Under the pieces are notes generated by a model. That model was given only the letters and a program-made list of their open reading frames with translations, did not search any database and had not been told where the DNA came from. 64,000 bases of DNA from Diatrype stigma (lineage: Eukaryota > Ascomycota > Sordariomycetes > Xylariales > Diatrypaceae), in assembly GCA_022225965.2 (NCBI GenBank), contig JAKJXP020000143.1:1-64000 (forward strand). The letters are read 5' to 3'. Below, in pieces: positions 48,156 through 61,400 of the stretch (position 1 is the first letter of the stretch; every line of letters starts with the position of its first letter). Made by a program: the position numbers and the translations under genes.

Positions 48156-51119
48156 GTCATCCTTTTATAATTCTCTTTTCTTACCCCTATACTTTGCCAA
48201 GACTCGTTTTTGCTTAGTTCTTTCTTATATTATAAGCCTTACTTATTTTTGCCTTTAAACCAGGCAACCCCTCGAGAATATCGAATACCGTCCACCCTTA
48301 GCGGCCCTTAATCCCCCCGTAATAAACCTCCTAAATAGGTCTTAAGAAACCGGCGCCTATTATTCCTATAAACCCATTTACGATGGCTAATAATAATAAT
48401 AACGGCAATAACCCAAATGCTATTCCTTTCGTTTTAAGGAAGCCAAACGATAAAACGGCAGCAGCAAGGCCTGGCGCTTCGAAAAAATATAAGTCCCAAG
48501 GAAACCTTTTTACTTAATTCCCTTTAAGGACCTCCAAAAACCCCCTAGCAAATTTCATTCTGGCTATAATTAAATTAATGCGTAAAAAAAAGAAATAAAG
48601 CATCCGAATTAAATTCGAGATATTTATAATTTACTCTTTATTTCTGAATATCGCCCGTAATGCGTTCCAGTAATCCATATCCGCGTACCAATAATGGACC
48701 CGGCTGGTATATCAATAAATTAAGCAGCTTATTATAAGCCTGGCTAACGCAAAAAGCCCGGAAAATTACAATTCCCTTTACGTTATTCGCATAAAAATAA
48801 AAGGCCTAGCGGCTTTCCGTTACGTTTTTCCATTGCTAATATTACCGAAAGACCCCATCGACTTCGTTTTTAACGAATCCCCCGAAAATACGCCCTTATT
48901 ATAAAAAAAACGACGTATATCTTTCGTATTACATTTAGTAGCAGAAACTATTATTACGTTATTATTATCTTTATTTATGCCCTAATTATACGTAACGATA
49001 GCTCGCCTTAAAAATGGGAAAGCCCAGAATTGGATTAACGTATCGAAGAAACCTAAGAAGCCCAAAGAAATGTAATTTCCAGGCCTTAGCCTTAACCGAC
49101 TAACGCCTTAATCCCAGCCCGCGGAAAAAGCCGATAACCGGCTTTTTTTCCGATTTATTCCCGATTATTCATAATACGCTTTATAATTTGCGGACGTATG
49201 GGCCATAATAATAGATACTTTAAAACTTAATCTGCGCGAAATTATCGATACCTAAAAAATTTAAACCAAATAGGCGTTACGTTTCGGTAATAATACCGCC
49301 AAATAGCATATCTTCGACGAAGCCTTTAAAATAAAGGGCCTAATTATTAAAAAAGCCAAGAACTGGCATACGTATATTTTAATTAGGATTCCGAAAGAAC
49401 TTCGCATCCATATAGGCCCCTAGCCCATAAATACGGTCATTAAGGCCGAAGTCGTAGTTTAAACGAATATTAATCCTATTTCTTTATATTGTTCCAAGCA
49501 ACAAATACCGAACGCCCCGATTTAAAAATGAGTCGTAACATTTCCTTAAATCGTTAAACGTTTTAAAATATTTGGTTTCCGTTCGGGAAAACTTATTACG
49601 AGGATTTCCAAAATTACTTAATATTAAATCTACTTAGGCTTTTACGATGAGCGATATTGCAATAATGACTTACGTTATTAATAATATAATAAGAATTATA
49701 AAATATATAAAGCTATCCGTTAAAAGGGCGTTTGCGAAAATAAGATTAAGTGCTTTAATTGTTGTGGCCCTTATAAATTCGATTCGCTAGCATGCCCGGT
49801 TTGATTAATAAAAAAAGATAACAAAATCGTCCGGCCAATTAAATAATAATTAGCTAAAATTAAACAATTAAGCGAATAATAATATAACAAAGTACTACGG
49901 AAAAAAAAACCTAATAACCGGCATAATAGGTTTAAACCTAAATATCGATTTAAGTCCAGGCTTAAGCTTCGGTATCCGTAAATAAAGCAAAAAAGAAAAA
50001 TAACCTTATGAGATTTCCTATCCTAATAGGCCCTAGGACCTTTAAGGAACCTCGATTGCCTCCTTTTTTTCCGCGGTTATAAATAATACGACGGATATTA
50101 CCTTAACCTTTTATTTTCGTTCCTGTTCCCGTTTCCGTTTTTGCTTATATTGTTGCCGTTATTGCCGTTGTTACGGCTAAAAGTACGACCGGAAACGACG
50201 GCGAGGAAAACGACGAGAATATTTACATCGGTAACGCCGAAAAACAAAGGAACGACCCCCTATACGACGACGAAAAAAAAAAAAAGGAATACCCCATACC
50301 AGCGGGCCCCTTTATTTTAAACGTTATTTAAGCAATAAATAAGCGCTAGGTCCGATTTTGCGAAGCCATCGCCAAAAGTGCCTTAATAATAAGGGCTAAT
50401 AACGATATCGACGAATTAATAAATACTTCCCGCTTATGCAAAATAATCCCCCTTAAAAAAAATCCGACCCTTATAATTGGAAAACCGATAAAGAAAAAGG
50501 ACGCAATACGTTCGAAAAGAAATAAACTTTTACGACCGTTAAAAATAACGGAATAATCCCGGTTCTTTTATAATAGCACCGCCCGACTTTTTAAATATTT
50601 ATTTATAATATAAATTAATATTCGTAAAAATAAAAAAAAGGCATTATATACGACATAACACTTAAAACGGCGAACGACGCAAAGGCGAACGTCGTATTAA
50701 TATAAAAGCTATGGATAATAACGTTTTATAATAAAAAATAAACCAAAACCCATTTTCGATATGATACTTTTTTGTCGGTAAAAAACTGAACGGAATATTC
50801 CAAAATCCTTATATACGTCCGAAAAAACCTGACTTTTAATATTACGTAATTGCGTCTCTTTGTTATTAAAAATGCGGTCGTTATATAAATTAATGACGTT
50901 ATTATCGGAAACGTTTATTTCGATGGCGGAACGTTTTATGCTTTGTTTACGAAATTAAAACAATAAAAATCCGGCTTTCGAAAAGTAATAACAGGGGATT
51001 TTAACGCTATTTATTAAACGTAATAGCTACGACAACGATAACGGCATAACGGATTAAGGCAAAAAATTATAAATTAATTTAAAAGCCAAAACCTTTAGGT
51101 TATTAATAAAAATAAACCT

Positions 51120-51329
51120 ATGCATTATTTAAGTAATATAATTAACCTTATAGCTTTTAATATACCGGAAAATATAATAGGAATTAATAGCGATATATAT
51201 ACGAATTTCGATTATTATACGTTAATTAATAAAATACCGATTAATAAGTCCGTTAAGGTTTTTAAACCCAAATTTATCTTCCCGTTAAATGCGGTTTTAA
51301 AGTTTTTTCAGCTTATTTATACGTATTAA
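51120..51329 (+). pseudogene. LINE L9 endonuclease fragment
   Basis: 69 open codons: NIINLIAFNIPENIIGINSD, then a position where L8 has SDHY but this copy has FDYY (the catalytic His is changed to Tyr, as CAT-to-TAT RIP would give), then KVFKPKFIFPLNAVLKFFQL. This is part of the APE-like domain that nicks target DNA. Confidence 0.75.
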
Positions 51330-52525
51330 ACTAAAAAATCCGCAACATTTACGTTAGTCCAAAAATACGAAAACTTAATTCTTCGGTTATTAAAAACGCT
51401 TAACCGCGTAATAAAGGCGTTAAAAAAGCCCAAATATAATTACAAGCGAAACGCATTGTAATAAACTAAAAAATGTAACGAAATTATTAAACGGATGCAA
51501 CAATCGGCAGCGAAAAACAAAGTCCCGGATCCGGATACGGCGAAAAAATATAAATCCATTATTCGACAAATAAAAAAGCATTATTAAAAACGGCAAATAA
51601 TTAACGTTATTTTAAATAAGTTAATTTATAATATAATAAATTGGCACAAGCTTAAAAATAATTTCCGAGCCTTTTTAATAATAAACGGCAATCGAATAAT
51701 AACCGATACGGAAAAAAAGATTAATTATTTTAAATATAAAATCCTTGTTTTATAAGCAGACGGCGAAAATATTAACGACCCGTAACGCTTATTTAAGCTT
51801 TACGATTTAAATTCTTTCGCGGCTGGTTTTTTGGCTATTGCTTATATATACGAACCGATTCCTTGAAATTAAATAATAACGATGGCAAAAACGAAGAACG
51901 TTTATATTAAAACCCCCAATACGGCCCCGGAAAAAAACGGATTAACGGCTTTATTATTCCAATATGCGTAGCCGGCCATTAAAAACGCGGTCCGTACGTT
52001 TTATAAAGGATGCTTATAATACGGATACCATTTAATGCCGTTCCGTATTGCCGAAGTCGTTATGTTTTTAAAGGTAGGTAAATCCGATTTTACGGCAATG
52101 AAATCTTAACGCCCCATTTTTTTCTTTCCTGTTTCGGCAAAGGCTTAAAGCGGCTAATTATTAAACGCATATCGATAATAGCTATTTGCAAAAGTATTAT
52201 TAATACCTAATAATTTAAAGCCTTACTTAAAAGGTCGGCATTAAATTTAGTAACATGCGTTATATATAACGTAAAAACAGCCTTCGTCCAAAACAGAATC
52301 GCGTCGTTTTTAATTCTAAACGTTACCGGCGCTTTTAATGCGGTATTGCGTAATAAATTAATATTTCGATTGCGGCAATAAAAATAAAATCATTTATTAA
52401 TTAAATAAATTAATTCGTTTATAATTAGCCGCTTTGCATTTATTCGAATAAAAGATATTACCATAAACCGTGGTTCTTTATTTTGCGGCGTTCCTTAAAG
52501 TTTCCTAGTATTCTTAATATTATTC

Positions 52526-52807
52526 ATGCTATATACGGAACCCTTTTTTCGGAAAAGTATTCCATTAATCCGCTTTAGATATGCCGACGACGTAATAATA
52601 TTACGTATAAATAAAACCATAACTAAAACCTCCGTTTTATTAGCAGCTAATATTTCAAATACCCTTAACTGGAAACGGGAAAACGCCTTTATTTTCGATT
52701 TAATTAAAAGCGACTTTAAGTATTTCCATAAAAGCCGGATTTCCTTAAATGTATCGGTTATTGCGGGAAATTTTGAAATATACCCATCTAACGAAGCGAT
52801 TAAATAA
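52526..52807 (+). pseudogene. LINE L9 reverse transcriptase palm fragment
   Basis: 93 open codons with MLYTEPFFRKSIPLIRFRYADD (YADD at 52580-52591), NTLNWKRENAFIFDL and VSVIAGNFEIYPSNEAIK. It has the same order as 23673-24179. The frame ends at TAA replacing the Trp codon of the KW motif. Confidence 0.85.
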
Positions 52808-53310
52808 TTAAGAATCTTTTTTAATTTTAAGCTTAACTTTAAGAAATACGTATTTAAATAAACTATTAAGGCCTTACGTATCGCTAATTATATCCGTTAC
52901 TTTAATAAAATAATAAAAGGATTATTACCGAATAAAACCGCAATAGCAATAAGGGCCTATATAATATTAATAATTATTTACGGCGCAAAAACCTAATATC
53001 CAAAAAAGAAACGCCTAATGGTTAGAAAATAGGGACTCGCGTTTATAGGCGTCTTAAAATATCTCGTAATCTCCGATAAGTTATTTAAAATCGCCGCTAA
53101 AGCAATTTTCCTAATTTGGCGTACCATTAACGTTTCCATTTTATACCGCGAATTAAGCATCCTTTTTACGGAAATAATATACGAACAAATACGAAAATAA
53201 TACGTTATCTAGTTCCGTAGCTTAAATCCGGTTTATCCGATTATTTAACGCGCTAATTAACTAAAAAAACGATGGCTTATGCGATTGCAATTAGCGTCGG
53301 ACCTAGCGGC

Positions 53311-53366
53311 AAATTAATAGGTATTTAGCCTTAATATTTACCATACTTGATAGGTATGGAATATTA
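53311..53366. other. 56-bp non-LINE host segment left of HeB
   Basis: AATAGGTATTTAG...TATGGAATATTA. It should have been contiguous with 63561 (TAAATGTTAAGC) before HeB inserted between A and T. No gene. Confidence 0.5.
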
Positions 53367-53774
53367 TCCTAATCGGAGGTTATTCTGTAAAGGTGGTGTA
53401 ATACGGAAATTATGTTCAAAAATTCAGGCTTAGGAAATACCTCGAACGTTTTCGCTTGCGATTGGTCGAACCCGCTGCGTTCGCTTTAGCGACTGGTTAA
53501 ATCAGTTAGTTCCGTTTTGCCAGCCAATTAATTTTTATCCTTTATAAGTATTATATATAAATAATAACAAGATCCATTTATTTTATACGTACGGCTAATA
53601 GCATTATTACATTTCCGGGTTTTATTTAAGTTTATTTTAATTTATTCGTAATTTATTTCGATTTGTTTTAATTTGTTTATAGCTTTTTTGCAGCTTGTTT
53701 TAATTTGCCTATATATTTTATTATACCATTAAATCATTTCAACTTTTTTTAGAAATTTCTTTATTCTTTTTTGC

Positions 53775-54060
53775 AATCCATTCGCGATGTATTACGATTT
53801 TTTCATTTCTATCCATAATTCATCCGTAATGCATTACGATCTTTTTATTTTTATTCGCAATCCATTTGCAATGCATTACGACCTTTTTATTTTTATCCGT
53901 AATCCATTCGTAATGCATTACGATTTTTTTATTTTTATCCGCAATTTATCCGCAATGCATTACGGCCTTTTCGAATTTTATACGCGACTTATCCGCAATG
54001 CGTTACGGCTTTTTCGAGTTTTACGCGTAACTTATGCATAATTTTTTTAAGTTTTATACG
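53775..54060 (+). repeat. 42-bp palindrome-bearing tandem repeats (HeB)
   Basis: About six units with CGTAATGCATTACG-type perfect palindromes spaced about 42 bp apart, followed by diverged TTCGAATTTTACGCG units. The apparent frame 53787-54041 (repeating HYDLFIFIRN) is a consequence of the 14-codon period and is not considered a gene. Confidence 0.87.
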
Positions 54061-54399
54061 TAACCTTTTCGTTATAATATAACGCATTATAAGTTTTTCG
54101 AAACCTATTCGCGGCTTATATATAACCTTTTCGAATTTTATTAATATAAATCATTTTATAAATTCTAAAGTTTGTTATGCTTATTAATAGTTTTAGCCAT
54201 TAAATTAATTTATTTATAAGCGATATTCGTATATTTTTATTTAAAAATGCCTTTTTTATTGCAATTACATTTTGCAAAACGTATATATGCTTATGTTTTT
54301 ATTTCGAATTAGTATTAATTTTGTTTTATTATATAAGCATTTTATTTTTATATTACGATAAATAATCTTTTTCGTATTGCTTTTGGATATGCGGTTTTT

Positions 54400-55500
54400 T
54401 AATTTCCTAGGCCTCTTTAATTTAATTCTTTTTAATTAGCTTCTTTTTAGCCAGCTCCTTTTTAACCAGCTCCTTTCTAACCAGCTCCTTTCTAGCCAGC
54501 TTTTCTTTAACCAGCTCCTTTTTAGCCAGTTTCTCTTTAATTAACTTTTCTTTAATTAATTCCTTTTTAGCCAATTCCTTTCCAGCCAGTTCCTTTTCAA
54601 CCAGCTTCTTTTTAGCCAACTTCTTTCCAGCCAGTTCCTGTTTAGCCGGCTCCTTTTTAGCCAGCTCCTTCTTAGTTGGCTTCTTAATTTCTAGCTCCTT
54701 AGCAACCGGCTTCTTTCCAGCTAGCTTTTTTCCAATTAGCTCCTTAATAGCTGGCTCCTAAATAAGTAATTCCTTAATAAGTAGCTCTTTAATAAATGGC
54801 TTATTAATCTCTGGCTTATTAATTTCTGGCTTTTTAATAGCTGGCTTATTAATTTCTGGATTTTTAATAGCCAGCTTTTTAATTTTAGCCTTTAGCCCAT
54901 TTTTATTCGATTCCTTATCTTTTAGTAATTTAATTACGCCATTTATTTAAATCCAATCGACGTTATATAAATTTAATTTACGAAATGCTTAGCAATATGT
55001 ATTATTATAATAAATAGGTTCAGAATAATTTATTTCGTATAATTGCCGTCCGTTTTAAATATTATTTAACGAAACTACCGGTTGCGACGACGTTATCAAA
55101 AAAAGCCGTTACAAATCCCGATATTATTTAATTTACGGGCTAAATTAAATTTTAATAACGATACGTTTCAGTTAAGTTTAAAAAACGAATCGACATTATA
55201 AATTCCCTTTTAAGTTTAACCTTATTTTATTTTTAATTACCATTTGCTTTTTTCATTTTTTGTTATTTTAAGTTTTTTAAATCCATTAATAAAACAATTT
55301 TCCAATTCAATATTATTAAAAATACGATTACGTTAATATATTTAGCTTATTTTTTTGCCGTTTTTATTATTCTTTAATCCGATTATAGCATTACTTATTT
55401 TTTAGCCGCATAATAAGCCGCGTAATAAGCCGCGTAATTGTCCGTTTAATCGGGTTATTTAAATTATTCGTACTTTTGTTTTGATTAGTTATTACGTAAT
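54400..55500 (-). pseudogene. Lys-rich repeat passenger gene (HeB)
   Basis: Minus-strand counterpart of 45900-47064. Only 65 codons remain open (54422-54619, KKELA/KEKLA/RKELV units) and the C-terminus is broken by RIP-type stops. Farther upstream on this strand are the YAAYYAA stretch (~55385-55430) and the KSNKNGPKAK-type start of the repeat (~54895). It is divergent from RepHel; the two may share a promoter region around 55500-55650. Confidence 0.45.
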
Positions 55501-55649
55501 GCTTAAACGTATATCGACGTTAATATTAAAATTAACGCCATAATTTTTCCAATTGCAACATATTAGCCTTAATTATAATTTATAAGCTTCTTTCGATTCT
55601 TCGTTTTCTTTATTTTTTAAGCAAACTCGAACGCAAAAACGAAAACGAT

Positions 55650-58600
55650 TCCGAATACATAATTATGCGTTTTTTCGAATAATTAAACGTAAATAGCGGC
55701 AATAAATTCGACTTTTAAAACATCGTAATTTCGACGAAAAGCCGGTACAATATAAAAGCAACAACTAAAAACTTGCGTTATTTCCTAAAAACGCAACTAT
55801 TAAAAAGCGATTCGACGAGGCCTTAAAAACGGAGCAAATATATTTTTATTTACATTATTAATATAAATAATTCGATATTAAGCTATTAAATATAAATATT
55901 TACATTGCTTATTAAATAAAAAATAATAAGAAATTAATAAACGAATCTTTTTATTTTTTTATTGGCAATAATTTAAATTTTAACGACGTTCCTTTTTGGT
56001 TTATTCCGTTTAAAGCAATTAAGGAATTATTTATTACAAAAATTTATATTATAATTAATGTTTTTATTGTTTATTTTATTATTATATAACTTAATTAATT
56101 AATTAATTTTTTATAAATTCGTAATTAATAATATAAATATACGAAACATATTATGTATTTTTTGCGTAATATTAATAAGATATATAACGAATTGCCTTTA
56201 TTTTCAAAACATTTCGACATAATTCTTCTTTATCTTAAGAATACCGATAATGTTCCAAAAATAAAACGTTAATTTCGCCGGCGGTTTCGTATTCGTCGCT
56301 AAGCTATATATATATGGCTGAACTTTTTCTTTATAAATCACCCGGATTATATAAACTTTATATTAAATCATTATAACCTATTTTAATTATTTAAAAATGG
56401 CAATATTTACGATTTGTTTAATATTTACGAAACAAATAAAATACATATAACGGTAAATCCGAATACGAATTCCGTAAATAAAGCTATTCTAAAAAATGTC
56501 GATACATACGATAAAACGGCAATTCTTAATTTATTTATTAAAGCATTTAAATTAAACCGCTTAAAAGAAAATAACAAAAATAATCCGTCGTTTCCGGAAC
56601 CGAATATATCATTATAAGCAATTTAATTAAACGCTATTTATTATTTCTTAATATTATTTATACGGCAAATCCTTTTTAATAAGTTTAACTAATCCTATGT
56701 TTTATTTTTTTTTGCGTATTTTATATTTTATTCCTATAATAAAGCCGATTTTATTAAACCTCGGCAACGTATTATTAAATATTAAAATTATTTTAATTAT
56801 ATTATGCGCTAAAAAAATAATTATTTTATTAAATATTATATTTTTCGATATATTATATTAAACATTTTAATACATAAATAAGCCCGTAATTATAACCGTT
56901 ATTTTACGAATAAGGAATTTAATTCGCCCATTTTTAAGCGTTAATTATAAAAGGCTCTTAAAAATCCGGATAAGCCTAAGGTACAAATTATTCTTAATCG
57001 TATTATCCGGTTTGTAAGTATTATTAAAAGCATTCGTTTCTTTTAATATAAGCATCGGCGAAAACTAAAAGCCTTTTTTTATTATTTAAAGCTATCGTTT
57101 ACGTTTATTACTTTAAGTCCGGCAAATCTTTATTAATAAAGCTTATATCGTTATATGTTTAAATTTAACCGATAAAAACAATTAAACGAATATAAACAAA
57201 TAAGCTTATTTCGACGTTTATTACGTAAGAATTTTTATATTATTACATAGCATTTCTTTTTTCGGATTACTTTGTTTCGAAAAATCGTATTGGCGGAAAA
57301 ATTTAATTTCGGCAACTTTTAATACCGCTTCAAATAATAAAATCGTAATAACGGTTACGTTTATGGATTATATTAATTTAAAGATAGCCCTTTTTCGGAT
57401 ATAAATATATAAAAAAATCGAAACATATATGCTAAAGTTTAGGGCTATCATATTATTGCCATAAATTCTAAGCCCTAAAAAATCGGCCGCGGCAATACGG
57501 ATAATAATCCGTTATGTATTAATTTTTTTTATACGGAACTTACGTAATAATAATTAAATAATATTATAAATCGTTATTAACGTTATAAATATTTTATTAC
57601 GTATTATTTTCGGATTATTAAAAAAACGGCTAACGAAGCTCGGAAAAAAGGCGAAAAATTGCTAAATTTCGTTTGCCGCTTTAATTTTTTACGTTTTATA
57701 TAAAACGAATCTCGCGTTATTAAAATAAGAAATAAATCTTAATAATTATTTAATGCCGTACGTAATAATATTTATTTTAATTAATTTAATTCATTAATAA
57801 TTATGTCGTAACTAATTAATACGAATATCTTTTTATATATTAACGATACGGCTATTATTAATTATATAGCCAAATATTACGGCAAATCCGAATAATAATT
57901 TGTTATATATGCTTAAATTGCCTAATTTATTTTACCGCATATAACTAATAATAATTCCATGCTTTCGTTTATTTTTAAGCTTATAAATAAGCTTATCGAA
58001 AAAAGAAATTATTTTGTTTAAAAGGTTTGTTATTATTTGCTATAGCTCTTTTTATAAGAAAACAGTCGTATAATACGTAACGTCGATTATTGCCTTTTTA
58101 AAAAGCATATCCGAATCTTAAACCTTAATAACGAAAGCGACGAGGTTAAAAAAAACGCTATAGCTTGGAAAAAATATAAGCAAAAAGGTACATATATGAA
58201 ATACATTTCGTATTTCGAATTCGTCGAGCGCTGGGATTTTAAAGGTCAGGATTTTAAAAAATGGCATGTCATTAATGCGCAGCCTAAAGTATTAAATTAT
58301 TTCCTTCGTTATAAGCTTATTCGAACTTATTAGCAATTTTTTAACTTTTATCGAATAAAGCTATTATTAAATTATTCTTATCGTTATATTAACGAATTAT
58401 TAATTAATAACGAAATTAAATTCGACAATTATGTCGCAATATATGCATATTATATATAACATTATATTTATAAAAATAATCATTACGATACGATTAACCG
58501 AAAAAATATTTAGCCCGATAATAAAAAGTTCGAGTTTAATCCAAATAATGCGAATAACATTATTTTAAAAAATTAATAATATATTATTCGAATAATGCCA

Positions 58601-60290
58601 GATTTTTTGCCTAAATAAAAAAACGTTAAATTATTTAGCCGCCGTAATATTAATATTAATTACGATTAATCCTTTTATATTAATCAATACGTTTACGAAA
58701 ACTTTATTAGCGATAATTATTAAAAAAAGCGCCGTAAAGAATATTTCGACGATTACGATATTAAAAACTTATTATTAAATATAATTAAAACCTTAAATTC
58801 CGAATAGCGAATTATATATAATATAATAATTGGTTATTATTAAAGCTTTTTTATCGATAACTAATTAAAACAGCTATTATTATACATTAATGGCAATAAT
58901 AAAACTAAAAAGTCTTATTTTATTAAAATCATATCGTTACATTTTTAATAATTATTTATAATAAACAAATCGCCCGTAATTCGAATTGCTTTAATTGGCG
59001 TAGCTAATAATTAAATTAACGGCTAAATATTATATTCCTTATTTTGTTTATTTATTAATGGCGAATATAAGCCCTTAATAAAAAATATTAACTTATTAAA
59101 TATTTTATAACGGCGCTTTCGTAACGTTTATTTTTTTATTATCGACAAAAAAAACATATTCGACTTGCAAAACTTAAATTGGATTAATCGGCGGCTTTAA
59201 AAAATCTTTTTTAATCGCCGTAATAGCTATTTTGGCGGCTTAAATATATTACTTATCGGAGATTTCTTTTAATTATTTTTCGTTATAAATAAGCCGTTAT
59301 ATATTTTTAAGTAATTAATTAAACATTACGACATTATTAAATACGGATTATATAAAGCCTTTAAGCGTTTGGTATTTCTTATTATTATTTAGCGCCAATA
59401 AAAATCCGAATAAGCCCGATTTCGCAAAGCCTTATTAAAGTTGCGACAATTTAAGGTTTTTACCGCTTTTTAGGAGTTATTAACGTTTAAATGCGTTATA
59501 AAGCTCTTTTTTGCCGAAATTGCAAGCTTCGATAATATTATATACATTTATTTTATTAAGGCTCGTATTAATTAATATAATCATAATTACATAATACGGC
59601 TTATAAATCCAATTATTTAGGTTTATGTTAAGCATAAAAGATTTAATATAAATAAAGCCGCTTTTCTTAATGTTAATAATTTTTTTAAAAGCTTTTTTAT
59701 TTGCATTAAATGCCGGATTATATTAATACGTAATTTATAAAGCCATATTGGTTTTATAAACGGAACTTAAAATACGGTATACGACATTTTTTAAATTTAA
59801 GGCTTAAACGTTATAAATAATGCTTCGAAAGTTATTATAATAGCTTTTAATAATTATATTAACCCGGCATTTATTGGTTCGAATAGCCGTAAGTTTTGTA
59901 ACGATTAAAGCAAAGCTATCGTATTTATTTTTCGAATTCGATAGGACTTTATCGTAAAAGGTATTATTTATTATCGAAAGCAATTTTCCTTGTTTATTAT
60001 ATATGCCATTATAATGCATAAGTTTTAAGGCGTTATTTTGCGCCAAATAATATGCAATATTTCGAATCGTAAGTTTATTATTGAACTATTATATATGGCC
60101 GTTTTTAAAGTGTTTATATTATAAAGCTTAATATTCGATATTTTATTTAATTGCGGCCGTTTTTATTACGAAAATAATTATTCGTTTATGCAAATAAGAC
60201 TTAACGATTATAATATCCGCTTAAAGCATATTTTAATTCGGCCTTTATATGCAGTTTATTTTCGGCAATTCCTTATTTATTAATTTAATA
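55650..60290 (+). pseudogene. Helitron RepHel: DUF6570-like, HUH Rep, PIF1-like helicase
   Basis: Read through RIP stops. The N-terminus (~55830-56420) contains FIPFKAIKELFITKIYIIIN and QFRRRFRIRRQAIYIWLNF (with the stops read as Gln), as in fungal Helitron DUF6570 regions. The open piece 56414-56617 follows. In the Rep domain, ARNY..RYFTNKEFNSPI and AEKFN precede NGYVYGLY (57350-57373), which corresponds to the HUH motif with both His turned into Tyr. The helicase has a Walker A remnant near 58888-58920, IIDKKNIF (~59137-59160; DE became DK), FGGLNILLIGDFF (~59231-59270), ATINKSQG-like IIMHKFQG and a C-terminal YMAVFKV. It would start rolling-circle transposition if intact. Confidence 0.8.
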
Positions 60291-60429
60291 GCAATAATTT
60301 TAATAACAATAATTTTTATAGCATTAGCTTTATTTCGTAAGAAATTTTTAAATATAAATGCAATAGCTTTTTTTTTATTACGGCAATTTTTCGTATTTTT
60401 TATGTTTTTTTAACCTAATTTTACATTTC

Positions 60430-61400
60430 TTTTTTCATTTATGAGCATATATTAAATATTTCGCCGTTTTATAATTGTAATCGTTTATTTTTAATCCAAA
60501 TCGTATATGGCTTAGCCGTAATTGGGTTAATATTTTCGTCGTAAATGTTTGGCTTATTATTTTTTTTGGTTCGAAACTTTGCGAATATATTATTTTTAAA
60601 AGTATATGTTTTTTTTAGCATTTTGTAATTTCCGTATTTATATTTTATAGCATTAATTCCGGAAATAAATTAGCAGCCATAAAACGGCCATATATAATAA
60701 ACGTTGGCTTTATATTGCTGATACGGCGTAATATTGGGCTATTTATAAGCTTAAATATATAAGGCCGCTTTGGCATTTATATTAGTTAATAAGGAATGCA
60801 TAATTTTGCTTATGGAAAAGCCGATTTTAATAGCTACGTATATTTCGTATATTTATGCCGGCGATTTTTTATCGGTCGTATAAGTCGAAAATAATTGGGG
60901 CCCGATTATTATATCCCAGAATTTGGCATCCGTAATATCCCATTTAACAAATCGTTTTTAAGCCATTCCTATTAAAAACGTAATAATTAAATAAAATAAT
61001 GTTTATATATTATTAATATGCAATTTATATAAATACGTATAATAAATACATATTTAAATAAAGGTAGCATTTAATTTAATTAATACCGCAAATTCTTTAT
61101 AAAAGCAATAAAGCTGGTAAGGTATAATAAGAAAAAATATATCGATTGGCTTTTTAAAAATATCGGTGGTTTATTTAATGCTGGCATGGTCGATAATAAT
61201 TTGGACAAGCTTTTGGTTTTTTTTAAGCGTACGATAAAATGGGCTCTTTTCGATGCTAGGAATGGAAATATTACGAATAGGCGGCTTAGGTTTTTAATGA
61301 TGGCTTTTATTATTAAAAATGGAAATATATAAGGTTCGACGAACCAGCTTTTATATTTCTTTATTTTTAATTATATTAATAACAAGTCGTAATTTACGGT
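60430..61400 (-). pseudogene. Unrecognised gene remnant convergent with RepHel (HeB)
   Basis: Minus-strand frame: SIEKSPFYRTLKKNQKLVQI, KPIDIFFLIIPYQLYCFYKE, KRFVKWDITDAKFWDIIIG, FSTYTTDKKSPA, MHSLLTNINAKAALYI and YYIWPFYGC. It is better preserved than in HeA, with Trp codons kept where HeA has stops (KFWD versus KF.N). No family recognised. Conservation of frame in two copies supports past coding. Confidence 0.45.

Larger units (their letters stand above)
48156..53310 (+). mobile_element. LINE L9, 5' end present, 3' end lost
   Basis: Starts ATCCTTTTATAATTCTC within L7. It covers 5' UTR, ORF1 with knuckles, endonuclease, RT and the RT thumb, and stops at GACCTAGCGGCAAATT near 53310, just before RNase H. 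The lost end is not explained by Helitron HeB, because 56 bp of non-LINE sequence intervene. RIP damage is intermediate. Confidence 0.85.

Noticed and set aside
59804..60046. 80-codon minus-strand frame (also visible in HeA)
   Set aside because: It lies across the C-terminal PIF1 helicase region, whose plus-strand frame gives a clear helicase pattern; this strand is a shadow.
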